Below are positions 10,701 through 19,138 of a stretch of 64,000 nucleotides of DNA, in pieces (position 1 is the stretch's first letter; every line of letters starts with the position of its first letter). This DNA is from Psychroflexus curvus. Its GTDB lineage: Bacteria; Bacteroidota; Bacteroidia; Flavobacteriales; Flavobacteriaceae. The notes beneath the pieces were generated by a model, which ran no database searches, was not told the origin of the DNA, and saw only the letters and a program-made list of their open reading frames with translations. The position numbers were made by a program, and so were the translations under genes. The DNA lies in contig NZ_JAIQZF010000001.1 of NCBI RefSeq assembly GCF_020164585.1, positions 124,001 to 188,000 of the forward strand. Direction: 5' to 3'.

Positions 10701-11085
10701 AAAAGTAAATATTTCAGAATCTGCAGTAGCTATAAATAATGGAGACGGTAATTTTGACATTAAAGAAATGCCGCCAAGAGCTCAGTTTTCTTCTGTAAAT
10801 AGTATCATTACGTTAGACGTCAATAAAGATGGTTTTGAAGACATTCTAATGGGAGGTAATGATTTTGAATTTAAACCTCAATTTTCCAGGCTGGATGCTA
10901 ACTATGGGTCTTTGTTTTTAAATAAAAAAGAGAATAATTTTGAATGGCAAGATTATTCAACCTCTGGTTTTTTTGTAAAAAATGAAATAAAACACATTCA
11001 AAAAATTAAAGGGAAAGATGGTGAAACGTATATTATAGTTGTAATTAATAATGAAAAACCTAAAATATTTGAGCTCAAAAAATAA
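7744..11085 (+). CDS. CRTAC1-like VCBS/FG-GAP repeat lipoprotein with ASPIC/UnbV domain (copy 1)
   Basis: A lipoprotein of about 1113 residues (lipobox FLMSC, Cys 17). It contains many FG-GAP/VCBS repeats with calcium-binding-like loops such as GDINNDGLPDIYF, VDINNDGLLDIYV and YADLDNDGDLDLVV, forming one or two beta-propellers. An ASPIC/UnbV domain lies near residues 520-605 (FAIGASVKIYA, RGFQSSMDY, SLRVIWPN). The frame opens at 7711, but ATG 7744 starts directly at the signal peptide. It is a paralogue of the next gene, which overlaps it by 35 bp. Biochemical function of the family is not established; a surface location next to SusCD suggests binding or scaffolding of a ligand. Confidence 0.9.
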   Translation: MILRFFTFLAIGFLMSCDTKDNSKLPGEVDENTLFKLLNPDSTGVDFFNKVVNQKDFNIFKYRNFYNGGGVAIGDINNDGLPDIYFTANMGVNKLYLNKGNLKFEDISSSAGIEGNKPWSTGVTMVDINNDGLLDIYVSNAGNMQGNNHDNDLYINNGDLTFTEQADKYNLAKTGFSTHATFFDYDKDGDLDAYILNNSNIPVSSLGYAHQRDKRAQDWENVPHIFRGVGDMLLRNDNGKFVDVSEEAGIYGSLIGFGLGVMVTDINNDLYPDIYISNDFYERDYLYINNQDGTFTEDIKNWMSHLSLSAMGIDIADINNDGYSDIFITDMLPEEDQRIKSVMEFEGYNVFKLKQSKDFYQQYIQNTLQLNNGNNTFSEIANYSGVSKTDWSWAGLMFDMDNDGYKDIFVTNGINHDLTDLDFVDFFANEIIQKMALTGKKQAIDSIIDKMPQRPQPNFAYQNNKDLTFSNQADKWGLGKPSFSNGAAYADLDNDGDLDLVVNNVNMPSFIYENRTDSLTTNHHLRIKLQGGEKNTFAIGASVKIYAKDLIYTQDQMPSRGFQSSMDYIMTIGLGELKSIDSLRVIWPNDKTQLLTNVETNQELSLKQADAVRDYKINTTTAKSTFFEEVPSNLTSHIENNYSDFDYEGLITKKISQEGPALATADVNNNGYEDVFIGGGKNQRAVLYLNKGKGELVKSNSDLFLKDAELEDTAAAFFDVDNDGDLDLMVGNSGNEVGKQEDYKVRLYLNDGKGRFTKSSMDLPFTNDNISTIAPYDFDGDGDMDVFIGSRSVVGTYGINPNHLFLENTGDGKFEDVTERYAFDVKDAGMITHAIWEDMDGDQKKDLITVSDWGGVNIYKNSGRGLTKLTTDLDDYQGWWNTVTATDIDNDGDIDLILGNQGSNTLYKANEDQPMKMWVNDFDNNGTIEQILTRHINGGDYPLHMKKELTGQIVSLKKQNIKASEYAQKTIQELFSEETIKNTLVKKVNISESAVAINNGDGNFDIKEMPPRAQFSSVNSIITLDVNKDGFEDILMGGNDFEFKPQFSRLDANYGSLFLNKKENNFEWQDYSTSGFFVKNEIKHIQKIKGKDGETYIIVVINNEKPKIFELKK

Positions 11086-14000
11086 TTTCGGTCTGGTATT
11101 GGCTTTGTTTTTTCTCTTTTCTTGTCAGCAAAAAGAGGATTTTGTTTTTAAAAATGCCTCTTCTGAGAGAACAAACATTTCTTTTGTAAATCAAATTACT
11201 GAAACTCAGGACGTCAATATTCTTGACTATATGTACTTCTATAATGGAGGAGGTGTGGCTATTGGTGATATTAATAATGACGGGTTGCCTGATATTTTCT
11301 TTTCTGGAAACCAGGTAAAAAACAAATTATACCTCAATCAAGGAAATTTAAAATTCGAAGATATTTCCAAAACTGCAAATATTGAAGGGAATAGCTCTTG
11401 GAATACTGGTGTTGTAATGGCAGATGTCAATGGTGATGGCTTTCTCGATATTTACGTTTGTGCAGTGGTCGGAATCAATGGCTTTAGAGGGCATAACGAA
11501 TTGTTCATTAACAATGGAGATGGTACTTTTACGGAGTCAGCGTCAGAATTTGGTTTGGATTTTGATTCTTTTAGTTCTACTGCTGTTTTTTTTGATTATG
11601 ATTTAGACGGAGACTTGGATATGTACCTGCTCAATCATGCTGTTCATACTTCAGAATCATTTGGCAATTCAAATTTGAGAAACAAGCGCAATGATCAGAC
11701 CGGGGATAAACTTATGAGGAATGATAATGGTAAGTTTATAGATGTTAGTGAAGAAGCTGGAATTTATGGGGGAGCCAATGGTTACGGATTAGGAATTTCG
11801 GTTGCAGACTTTAATCAGGATGGATATCCGGATATTTATGTGGGGAATGATTTTCATGAAGATGATTACTACTATATAAATAATGGGGATGGTACATTTT
11901 CTAATGAATTGACCTCCTACTTCGGTCACACTTCTCGTTTTACAATGGGTATTGATGCAGCTGACATCAATCATGACGGCTTATCAGACTTGTTTACTCT
12001 GGATATGCTCGCAGAAGAGGAAGAAATTGTGAAATCATCTTTGGATGACGAGGATTATCAGGTTGAAAAAATACGCATCAAAAATTTTGGATATTACTAT
12101 CAATATTCTAGAAATATGCTGCAAATCAATCAAGCTGATAATAATTTTAAAGAAGTTGGACTGTTAAGTGGAGTGGCTTCTACAGACTGGAGCTGGAGTG
12201 CTTTATTTGCTGATTTTAATCAAGATGGAGAACAAGACCTTTTTATAACCAATGGAATTTTAAGACGTCCAAATGATTTGGATTATATAAATTTTGTATC
12301 AAACGAACAAATTAAAGAAAAAATAAGTAAAACAAATTTGGTAGACAATGAAGCCCTTTCTAAAATGCCATCTGGCAAAGCATCTAATTATATGTTTAAG
12401 GGTAAGGGAAATTTAAAGTTTGAGAATACTTCGGAGTCCTGGATTTCAGAAAATAAATTAACTGCTTCTACAGCTTCAGCTATGGGAGATTTGGATAATG
12501 ATGGCGATTTAGATCTTGTAGTGAGTAATTTAAATGAAGAAGTTACAGTTTTAGAGAACCAAACAAATTCGAAATCAAATTATCTAAAAATCAAACTTGA
12601 ATATTTAAACCCTAATTCATTTGCTATTGGAGCAAAAGTATATGCTTATTACAACAATCAACTCCAATTTAAGGAAAACTATACTTCAAGAGGCTTCCAA
12701 TCTTCATCAGAACCTATCATACACTTTGGATTTGATACTCTTAAAACTATTGATTCTTTAAAAATTGTTTGGCCAGACCAAAGCTTTCAAATCCAGAAAA
12801 ATGTTTCTACTAACCAAACTATAGTCGTAAAACCTACTGACACTCAACCTATAATTTATAAAAAATCAAAACAAAAGCTGTTTAAAAAAGTTGAGGATAA
12901 CTTAGGCATAGACTTTACTCATGAAGAAGATAATTATATCGATTTTATGAGGCAAAAATTAATACCGTATCAGGTTTCTAATAAAGGACCTGCTGTTGCA
13001 ATAGGAGATTTAGATGGCGATGGAAAAAGCGATGTTTTTTTTGGTGGTTCCAAATACAGAACTTCTAAAGTTTTCCTCCAAAAAGATTCCACTTACGAGC
13101 CTTACAGTTTTTTATCAATTTCTAAAGATTCCATCAAAGAAGACGTTTCTGCTGCCATAGCAGATTTTACTGGTAATGGCAAAAACGACCTGTTTGTAGG
13201 TACTGGAGGTGCAGATTTTTCCGGCACTTCAAGTCAGCTGGCAGACAGTTATTATGTGCAAAAAGAAGGAACATTTAAGTCTAAAGATTTGCCTGACTAT
13301 TTTCAAAATGCCTCAGTCATAAAGCCATTTGATTTTGATAATGACGGTGATTTGGACATCTTTGTAGGTAACTCCACGATCAGCAATGATTTTGGAAATA
13401 TACCGGCATCTTATGTATTGATAAATACCAAGGGTGAGTTTTCATTATTAGAACCAAATCCTTTTGAGAATGCAGGAATGATAACAGATGCTATTTGGAG
13501 CGATTTTGACGACGATGGTTTAACTGACTTAATCCTCGTTGGTGAATGGATGTCTCCAAAGTTCTTTAAAAATAGCGGAGATCATTTTGATGAAGTTGAT
13601 TTAGTCGAAAACTTAAATGGTTTATGGCAAGCTATACACCCTTTTGATATAGATAATGATGGGGATACAGATTATTTACTTGGAAATTGGGGAATAAATA
13701 CAAAATTTAAGGCCGCAGAAAAATACCCTATGAAACTGTATTATTCAGATTTTGATGATAATGGTACTACAGAAACAATAGTATGTATAGAGAAAGACAA
13801 ATCTTATTATCCTGTTTTGGGTCTAGATAATTTGGCAAGTCAATTGGTGTTTTTGAGGAAAAAATTCACATCTTACAAATCTTTTGCAGGACAGCCAATA
13901 GAAAATGTTTTAGATAAGGAAATGCTGGATAAGGCAAAAGTTTTGGAAGTAAATCAATTAAAATCTGGTTATTTAGAAAACACAGATGGAAATTTTAAAT

Positions 14001-14329
14001 TTATCCCTTTCAAAACTGATTTACAAGTTGCACCCATTACAACGTTTTTAAATTTCAAGTTTGAAAATAACGATAGAGAGGCCATACTGGCCGGAGGTAA
14101 TTATTTTGGATTAACTCCTTTTCATGGAAGATTAGATGCTTTTTCTGGAGCATTAATCATTGACGAAAAAACTATAAAATTGGGATCTGGCTTAGGTATA
14201 GATTTTGCTAAAAAAGAGATTAGAGATTTAAGCATAATTTACTTAAAAAATCAACCTTTTTTACTAGTTACTATACATAACGCCAGAAATGAGGTTTACG
14301 AAATTCAAATTAATGATGAAAACTACTAA
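11051..14329 (+). CDS. CRTAC1-like VCBS/FG-GAP repeat lipoprotein with ASPIC/UnbV domain (copy 2)
   Basis: A 1092-residue lipoprotein (lipobox LFSC, Cys 25) with the same layout as the preceding gene: FG-GAP/VCBS repeats (GGGVAIGDINNDGLPDIFF, ADVNGDGFLDIYV, GDLDNDGDLDLVV) and an ASPIC/UnbV domain at about residues 503-593 (FAIGAKVYAYY, RGFQSSSEP, SLKIVWPD). The start lies 35 bp inside the upstream gene in another frame, so translation is probably coupled. Alignable blocks across the whole length show a tandem duplication followed by clear divergence. The two may form a surface complex with SusCD; that is inferred from order only. Confidence 0.9.
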   Translation: MKNLKYLSSKNNFGLVLALFFLFSCQQKEDFVFKNASSERTNISFVNQITETQDVNILDYMYFYNGGGVAIGDINNDGLPDIFFSGNQVKNKLYLNQGNLKFEDISKTANIEGNSSWNTGVVMADVNGDGFLDIYVCAVVGINGFRGHNELFINNGDGTFTESASEFGLDFDSFSSTAVFFDYDLDGDLDMYLLNHAVHTSESFGNSNLRNKRNDQTGDKLMRNDNGKFIDVSEEAGIYGGANGYGLGISVADFNQDGYPDIYVGNDFHEDDYYYINNGDGTFSNELTSYFGHTSRFTMGIDAADINHDGLSDLFTLDMLAEEEEIVKSSLDDEDYQVEKIRIKNFGYYYQYSRNMLQINQADNNFKEVGLLSGVASTDWSWSALFADFNQDGEQDLFITNGILRRPNDLDYINFVSNEQIKEKISKTNLVDNEALSKMPSGKASNYMFKGKGNLKFENTSESWISENKLTASTASAMGDLDNDGDLDLVVSNLNEEVTVLENQTNSKSNYLKIKLEYLNPNSFAIGAKVYAYYNNQLQFKENYTSRGFQSSSEPIIHFGFDTLKTIDSLKIVWPDQSFQIQKNVSTNQTIVVKPTDTQPIIYKKSKQKLFKKVEDNLGIDFTHEEDNYIDFMRQKLIPYQVSNKGPAVAIGDLDGDGKSDVFFGGSKYRTSKVFLQKDSTYEPYSFLSISKDSIKEDVSAAIADFTGNGKNDLFVGTGGADFSGTSSQLADSYYVQKEGTFKSKDLPDYFQNASVIKPFDFDNDGDLDIFVGNSTISNDFGNIPASYVLINTKGEFSLLEPNPFENAGMITDAIWSDFDDDGLTDLILVGEWMSPKFFKNSGDHFDEVDLVENLNGLWQAIHPFDIDNDGDTDYLLGNWGINTKFKAAEKYPMKLYYSDFDDNGTTETIVCIEKDKSYYPVLGLDNLASQLVFLRKKFTSYKSFAGQPIENVLDKEMLDKAKVLEVNQLKSGYLENTDGNFKFIPFKTDLQVAPITTFLNFKFENNDREAILAGGNYFGLTPFHGRLDAFSGALIIDEKTIKLGSGLGIDFAKKEIRDLSIIYLKNQPFLLVTIHNARNEVYEIQINDENY

Positions 14330-14330
14330 A

Positions 14331-15656
14331 ATGATGAAAAGATGTATATATATAGCTGTTTTTGCATTGCTTAGTTCGTGTAAAAATGATGAGCCTATTG
14401 TTATAACACCAGACCATTTTCACAATTCAGTAGATAAAGTTGTTGGTATCATGATTCATGATATTTTTTCTCCACCTGTAGCAAGCCGGGTTTTTGCTTA
14501 TCCTAATATTGCAGCTTATGAAATTATTGCTTTAAGGGATGGTAAATACAACTCTTTAAGTGGCCAGGTTAGCCAACTAAAGGAAATACCCAGACCGAAA
14601 TCTGATAAAAACTTAAACTACGACTTAGCGGCGCTTATCACTCATATAGATTTAAGCAGAAAGTTGATTTTTTCTGAAGACAAGATGATCTCCTATAGAG
14701 ACAGTCTTTACCAGGTTTGGGAAAATAAAAATCCTGTTGTTTTTGATGCTTCCAAAGCTTATGCTTTAGAAGTCTCGGAGCATTTTAGCGAGTGGATGAG
14801 TAAAGATAACTACAAGCAAACCCGGACCATGTCTAAATATACCATAAACACAGAAGACATGTCTAAGTGGCAACCTACGCCTCCAGCCTATATGAATGGT
14901 ATAGAGCCCCATTGGAATAAAATTAGACCTTTCCTCCTCGATTCTGCAAGTCAGTTTAAACCTATTCCACCACCAAATTTTTCTATGAAAAAGGATAGTA
15001 AGTTTTATAAAGAATTGAAAGAAGTTTATGATGTGAGTAATGCGATTACGGAAAAAGGTGATACTTCTGAAGAAATAGCTATAGCTCAGTTTTGGGATTG
15101 CAATCCCTACGTTTCGGTTACAAGAGGCCATTTAATGTTTGCAACAAAAAAAATCACACCAGGTGCGCACTGGATTGGAATCACTAAAATTGCCAGTAAA
15201 AAAAGTGATTTTAACGTATCAGAAACCATTTTTGCTTACACGAAAACTTCCATAGCTATTTTTGACGCCTTCATAAGCTGCTGGGATGAAAAATATAGAA
15301 GTAAATTGGTACGTCCAGAAACGCTTATCAATAAGCATTTTAATGATAATTGGAAACCTATCCTTCAGACACCTCCTTTTCCTGAATATACAAGTGGACA
15401 CTCGGTTGTTTCAAATGCAGCTTCAACGGTATTAACTTCAATTTTCGGCAAAGACTTTCAGTTTGATGATAATACAGAGGTTGAATTTGGACTTCCAGTA
15501 AGAAGTTTTAAATCTTTTGAGGCAGCAGCACAAGAAGCCACCATAAGTAGATTGTATGGTGGTATTCATTTTCGTTCTGCCATAGAAGTGGGAGCAAAAC
15601 AAGGAAATGATTTAGGTGATTTTATGATTGATAAATTGAATATGTCTAATGAATAA
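14331..15656 (+). CDS. vanadium-dependent haloperoxidase / PAP2-superfamily lipoprotein
   Basis: A protein of about 441 residues with a lipoprotein signal (ALLSSC, Cys 17). The three PAP2 motifs are intact: KYRSKLVRP (about 321-329), TSGHS (355-357 region) and SRLYGGIHF (406-413), giving the Lys, Arg, His, Arg and His ligands for phosphate or vanadate. Members act as vanadium haloperoxidases or as acid phosphatases; sequence alone does not decide. The frame opens at 14289 inside the previous gene, but ATG 14331, 1 bp after that gene's stop, starts at the signal peptide. It overlaps the next gene by 8 bp, so it belongs to one transcript with the CRTAC1-like pair. Confidence 0.85.
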   Translation: MMKRCIYIAVFALLSSCKNDEPIVITPDHFHNSVDKVVGIMIHDIFSPPVASRVFAYPNIAAYEIIALRDGKYNSLSGQVSQLKEIPRPKSDKNLNYDLAALITHIDLSRKLIFSEDKMISYRDSLYQVWENKNPVVFDASKAYALEVSEHFSEWMSKDNYKQTRTMSKYTINTEDMSKWQPTPPAYMNGIEPHWNKIRPFLLDSASQFKPIPPPNFSMKKDSKFYKELKEVYDVSNAITEKGDTSEEIAIAQFWDCNPYVSVTRGHLMFATKKITPGAHWIGITKIASKKSDFNVSETIFAYTKTSIAIFDAFISCWDEKYRSKLVRPETLINKHFNDNWKPILQTPPFPEYTSGHSVVSNAASTVLTSIFGKDFQFDDNTEVEFGLPVRSFKSFEAAAQEATISRLYGGIHFRSAIEVGAKQGNDLGDFMIDKLNMSNE

Positions 15657-16557
15657 TAAGTTTTCAAAACTAATTTTATATGGTGTGGCAGCCGTTTTTA
15701 TTTTAAGTGCTTCCTGGTATTTTTTTAAGCCTTATGAGGATACAGTAACTTTTGATTATAAAACACTCCCAGGTACAATTAATCAAACTGTAAAAGCTTG
15801 GTCAATTAGCCTTAAAGATTCTGAGATTATAGAGAGTAAATCCATAAATTCAATTAAACAGCGCATTGATTTTGAGAACACATCTCATATCTATAATTGG
15901 AAGTTTTCACCCGTAAATGATTCGATAACAGAAGTAAGTATTGGAATTCTCGATACTAAAAGTAATTTTAAATCAAGATTTTTAGATTTATTTCAAACCA
16001 CAGACGTTAGCAAAAAATCAAAACTAAAGATTCAGAGTTTCATTAAAGTTTTAGAAGATCATTTAAAAGCTCATGATATAAAAATTGATGGTGAGAGCAA
16101 GTCACCATCTACCTATTGTGCTTATATTCCTGTAAAAGCAAAACAATTCCAAAAGGCGAAAGGCATGATGTCAAACTATGGTTTATTGAGTTCAGTTCTT
16201 CTTGAAAGTGGAATAAAACTGAATGGCAGCCCTATAATTGAAATAGTTGATTGGGACATTGAAACAGACAGTATTCACTATAATTTCTGCTTCCCAATAG
16301 TGAAGCAAGATTCATTGCCGGAACATCCTTCTGTTAAATTTAAAAATCTTGATGGTCAAAAATCAATCAAAGCTACTTATCACGGAAACTATATTTCTTC
16401 TGATAGGGCGTGGTATGCCTTGCTGAAATACGCTAAAGAAAACTCTATAGAAGTAGATAAAACACCTGTAGAAGTTTTTTATAATAACCCTATGCAGGGG
16501 GGAGATGACAGGTTATGGAAAACAGAAGTGTATATGCCGTTAAAAGAACTCAATTAA
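15649..16557 (+). CDS. membrane-anchored GyrI-like/AraC-effector-binding-domain protein
   Basis: A 302-residue protein with one N-terminal membrane helix (about residues 8-27), a middle section resembling a SRPBCC (START-like) fold (about 35-150) and a C-terminal GyrI-like small-molecule-binding domain (about 155-302, with TYHGNYISSDRAWYALLKYA and YNNPMQGGDDRLWKTEVYMPL). Such domains bind ligands in AraC or BmrR regulators, but here there is no DNA-binding domain. The protein would sit outside or at the inner membrane. The start overlaps the haloperoxidase-like gene by 8 bp and the trehalase starts 10 bp later. Function is unknown; ligand sensing or binding in the envelope is a guess. Confidence 0.7.
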   Translation: MNNKFSKLILYGVAAVFILSASWYFFKPYEDTVTFDYKTLPGTINQTVKAWSISLKDSEIIESKSINSIKQRIDFENTSHIYNWKFSPVNDSITEVSIGILDTKSNFKSRFLDLFQTTDVSKKSKLKIQSFIKVLEDHLKAHDIKIDGESKSPSTYCAYIPVKAKQFQKAKGMMSNYGLLSSVLLESGIKLNGSPIIEIVDWDIETDSIHYNFCFPIVKQDSLPEHPSVKFKNLDGQKSIKATYHGNYISSDRAWYALLKYAKENSIEVDKTPVEVFYNNPMQGGDDRLWKTEVYMPLKELN

Positions 16558-16567
16558 TTTTTGTGCC

Positions 16568-18496
16568 ATGAAAAAAATAAACCTTAATTATATAATCTTT
16601 ATCCTGGTCTTAGTTAGTTGCCAGAATAACAATGATCATGAAGTTTTAAACGTCAATGTTGAGCAAACCTTATCGGCTTTGGAAAACGATGAAGATACCG
16701 ATAATGATAAAAAAATCACAATAGAAGATACTGGTGATAAGTCGTTTGTTGTGCAAACAACAGATGGTGAAGAAGTCCTAATAGAGAGCACTTATTACTT
16801 GTCAAATTTGCTTCAAGAATTAGCCATAGCTAAGAACAAAGGTTTGTCTAAAATTCAGATTGATATTCAACGCGTTAAGGAACAACCAGCAGACCGTCTA
16901 TCCCGTTTGATTAAAACAAAATATTGGGATAATCTTACACGAAGAGTTGACCGAGAAGGGTTGGAAAATATATTGACAGACACAAAAGCTTCAGACAGTT
17001 TAATGAGAAGATTATACGTTCCTTCTACCGATTCTGTTGGGATTGCTTATTTTAAAAATTTGGAAACTGATTTTGAGAATTTTAAAGTCGTCATTTTACC
17101 TGAAAATATTTCACCAGAATATGTCAAATCGATTAACGACAAACCAGGTATTTTGAGTCTTAAAATTGAAGATGGCAAAGGTCTTCCATTTGTAGTACCT
17201 GGTGGTCGATTTAACGAAATGTACGGTTGGGATTCTTATTTTGAGGGAGTTGGGCTTAATATCGATGGAAGAGAAGACTTATCTAAAGCCATGGTAGAAA
17301 ACTTTGCTTATCAAATAGAACATTATGGAAAAATCTTAAATGCAAATCGGAGTTATTATCTTACGAGAAGTCAACCACCTTTCCTAACTTCTTTCATAAC
17401 TGAGACTTATGAAAGTTTAAATCAAAATAATAAGGCCTGGTTAAGAAAAATGATCAAAGCTGCCATGAAAGAATATTTCGAGGTCTGGATGGTAAAAGAT
17501 GAAAAATTGACAGAAAACGGTTTAAATAGATATTATGCTGAAGGCATTGGGATTCCGCCCGAAACTGAGCCTGGTCATTTTGATGAACAGCTTCAGCCTT
17601 TTGCAGATACATATGATATGCCTTTAGATGAGTTTATTAAAGCCTATCAAAATCAAAATATAAACAGCAAAGAATTAGACGAGTACTTTCTTCACGATAG
17701 AAGTCTTAGAGAGAGCGGTCATGATACTACATGGCGCTTAGATGGTGTTTGTGCTGATCTTAATACGGTTGCGCTGAACAGTCTTTTATATAAATATGAA
17801 AATGACTTTGCTTATCTTATCAGAACTTATTTTGACAATTCATTTGAATATAACAACCAAAGCTTTAATTCTGTGTATTGGCTTGATAAAGCTGATAGAA
17901 GAAAAGAATTGGTAAATAAATTCCTTTGGAATGAAGCTAATAATTCCTTTTACGATTATAATATTCAAACTCAAGAACCTTTAGTTTATGAATCGGCTAC
18001 AAATTATTACCCTCTTTGGGCAGAATTAGCTTCAGAAGAACAGGCAGAACACCTTAAAAATCGACTTCTTGAAACTTTAAAAGCTAAAGGAGGTGTATTA
18101 TCGTCTTCAAAAGCATCAGTTGAAAGATTTGCCACTAGCGATGTAGCGCGTCAGTGGGATTATCCAAACGGCTGGGCCCCTCACCAGATGTTGATCTGGA
18201 AAGGCCTTATGAATTACGGCTATGATGAAGTGGCTCAAGAATTTATTTACCGATGGTTATGGATGATTACCAAAAATGCGACTGAATATAATGGAACTAT
18301 TCCCGAGAAATATGATGTTGTAAATCGAACTCATAAAGTTTATGCAGAATATGGAAATGTAGGGACAGAATTTGATTACATCACCCCATCTGGTTTTGGG
18401 TGGATGAATGCGTCTTATCAATATGGGTTAAGTTTATTAGATAAAGATTTAAGAGAAAATTTAAATGATCTTGTAAATCCAGACCAACTATTCTAA
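16568..18496 (+). CDS. GH37 trehalase, lipoprotein
   Basis: A 642-residue lipoprotein (lipobox LVSC, Cys 18) hydrolysing alpha,alpha-trehalose to two glucose. Both trehalase signatures are present: PGGRFNEMYGWDSY at 211-224 and QWDYPNGWAP at 529-538. The probable catalytic acid is D386 in ESGHDTTWR and the probable base E580 in PEKYDV, by analogy with E. coli Tre37A. The first signature lies unusually far in, after about 190 residues that include an acidic segment (30-70) and a region of unclear fold. It ends the plus-strand run that starts with susC, and the lipid anchor puts it in the periplasm or on the surface. Close in function to SusCD by context only. Confidence 0.92.
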   Translation: MKKINLNYIIFILVLVSCQNNNDHEVLNVNVEQTLSALENDEDTDNDKKITIEDTGDKSFVVQTTDGEEVLIESTYYLSNLLQELAIAKNKGLSKIQIDIQRVKEQPADRLSRLIKTKYWDNLTRRVDREGLENILTDTKASDSLMRRLYVPSTDSVGIAYFKNLETDFENFKVVILPENISPEYVKSINDKPGILSLKIEDGKGLPFVVPGGRFNEMYGWDSYFEGVGLNIDGREDLSKAMVENFAYQIEHYGKILNANRSYYLTRSQPPFLTSFITETYESLNQNNKAWLRKMIKAAMKEYFEVWMVKDEKLTENGLNRYYAEGIGIPPETEPGHFDEQLQPFADTYDMPLDEFIKAYQNQNINSKELDEYFLHDRSLRESGHDTTWRLDGVCADLNTVALNSLLYKYENDFAYLIRTYFDNSFEYNNQSFNSVYWLDKADRRKELVNKFLWNEANNSFYDYNIQTQEPLVYESATNYYPLWAELASEEQAEHLKNRLLETLKAKGGVLSSSKASVERFATSDVARQWDYPNGWAPHQMLIWKGLMNYGYDEVAQEFIYRWLWMITKNATEYNGTIPEKYDVVNRTHKVYAEYGNVGTEFDYITPSGFGWMNASYQYGLSLLDKDLRENLNDLVNPDQLF

Positions 18497-18530
18497 AATA
18501 CAATACACTAAGTACTTGAATCCAGTTATT

Positions 18531-19130
18531 TTATAAGGAATATGAGATACCTCCTGTTAATTCCTGTAAATCACCGGTATAATATTTTGTGGGTATTGGG
18601 TCATAGACTAAAACATTCTCACCAATTTCTTCCGTTGTTAAGTAAGCAGTTATGCACATCCATTTGATATAATTTAAAAACTCAGATTTTGATGAGGTTG
18701 TTAGGGATGGATTTTCATCTTTTTCAGGATTAATTCCATCACTTAATACTAAATGCTTATCCAGTAATGCCTTATACTCATTGTCAGTAATATCGTTAAT
18801 AGAAATTTCTTCATTTGCTTTTAATATGTAAATGATTTTATCAAAAGCAATTTTCATGTTGTTTTGGCTTTCGTTATCTAGAACCTCATTCGCGTATCTA
18901 TCTATAAATTGTGGTACATTTAAATCTGTAGCGGAAGGTAGCTTTGTGGTTTTAGGTAAAATGACATCTGCTAATCTAGTTAAGACAACACCCTGTTCTA
19001 CTGTGAAGAAAATGGGCTTCCAATTTTTAATATCACTGTCACAGCTTTGTAGAATGCTAATAATTGTTGGTGTAACAACTAGAAAGCCTGTTGCAAAACC
19101 GATGTTTTTGAGGGCCTCTCGTCTTTTCAT
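18531..19130 (-). CDS. gluconate 2-dehydrogenase subunit 3-like protein
   Basis: A 199-residue protein of the Gluconate_2-dh3 family, the small partner subunit of membrane-linked GMC dehydrogenases. The N-terminus MKRREALKNIGF followed by a hydrophobic stretch resembles a twin-arginine signal, as expected for a partner that carries a folded flavoprotein across the membrane. The body has FTVEQGVVLTRLADVILP and VPQFIDRYANEVL, typical of the family. It starts 8 bp after the GMC oxidoreductase on the same strand, so the two form one operon and probably one enzyme complex. Confidence 0.85.
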   Translation of the reverse strand: MKRREALKNIGFATGFLVVTPTIISILQSCDSDIKNWKPIFFTVEQGVVLTRLADVILPKTTKLPSATDLNVPQFIDRYANEVLDNESQNNMKIAFDKIIYILKANEEISINDITDNEYKALLDKHLVLSDGINPEKDENPSLTTSSKSEFLNYIKWMCITAYLTTEEIGENVLVYDPIPTKYYTGDLQELTGGISYSL

Positions 19131-19138
19131 GTTTACAA

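Noticed and set aside
14766-15131. A 121-codon minus-strand frame within the haloperoxidase-like gene
   Set aside because: Antisense to a gene with intact PAP2 motifs and operon overlaps; no independent support.
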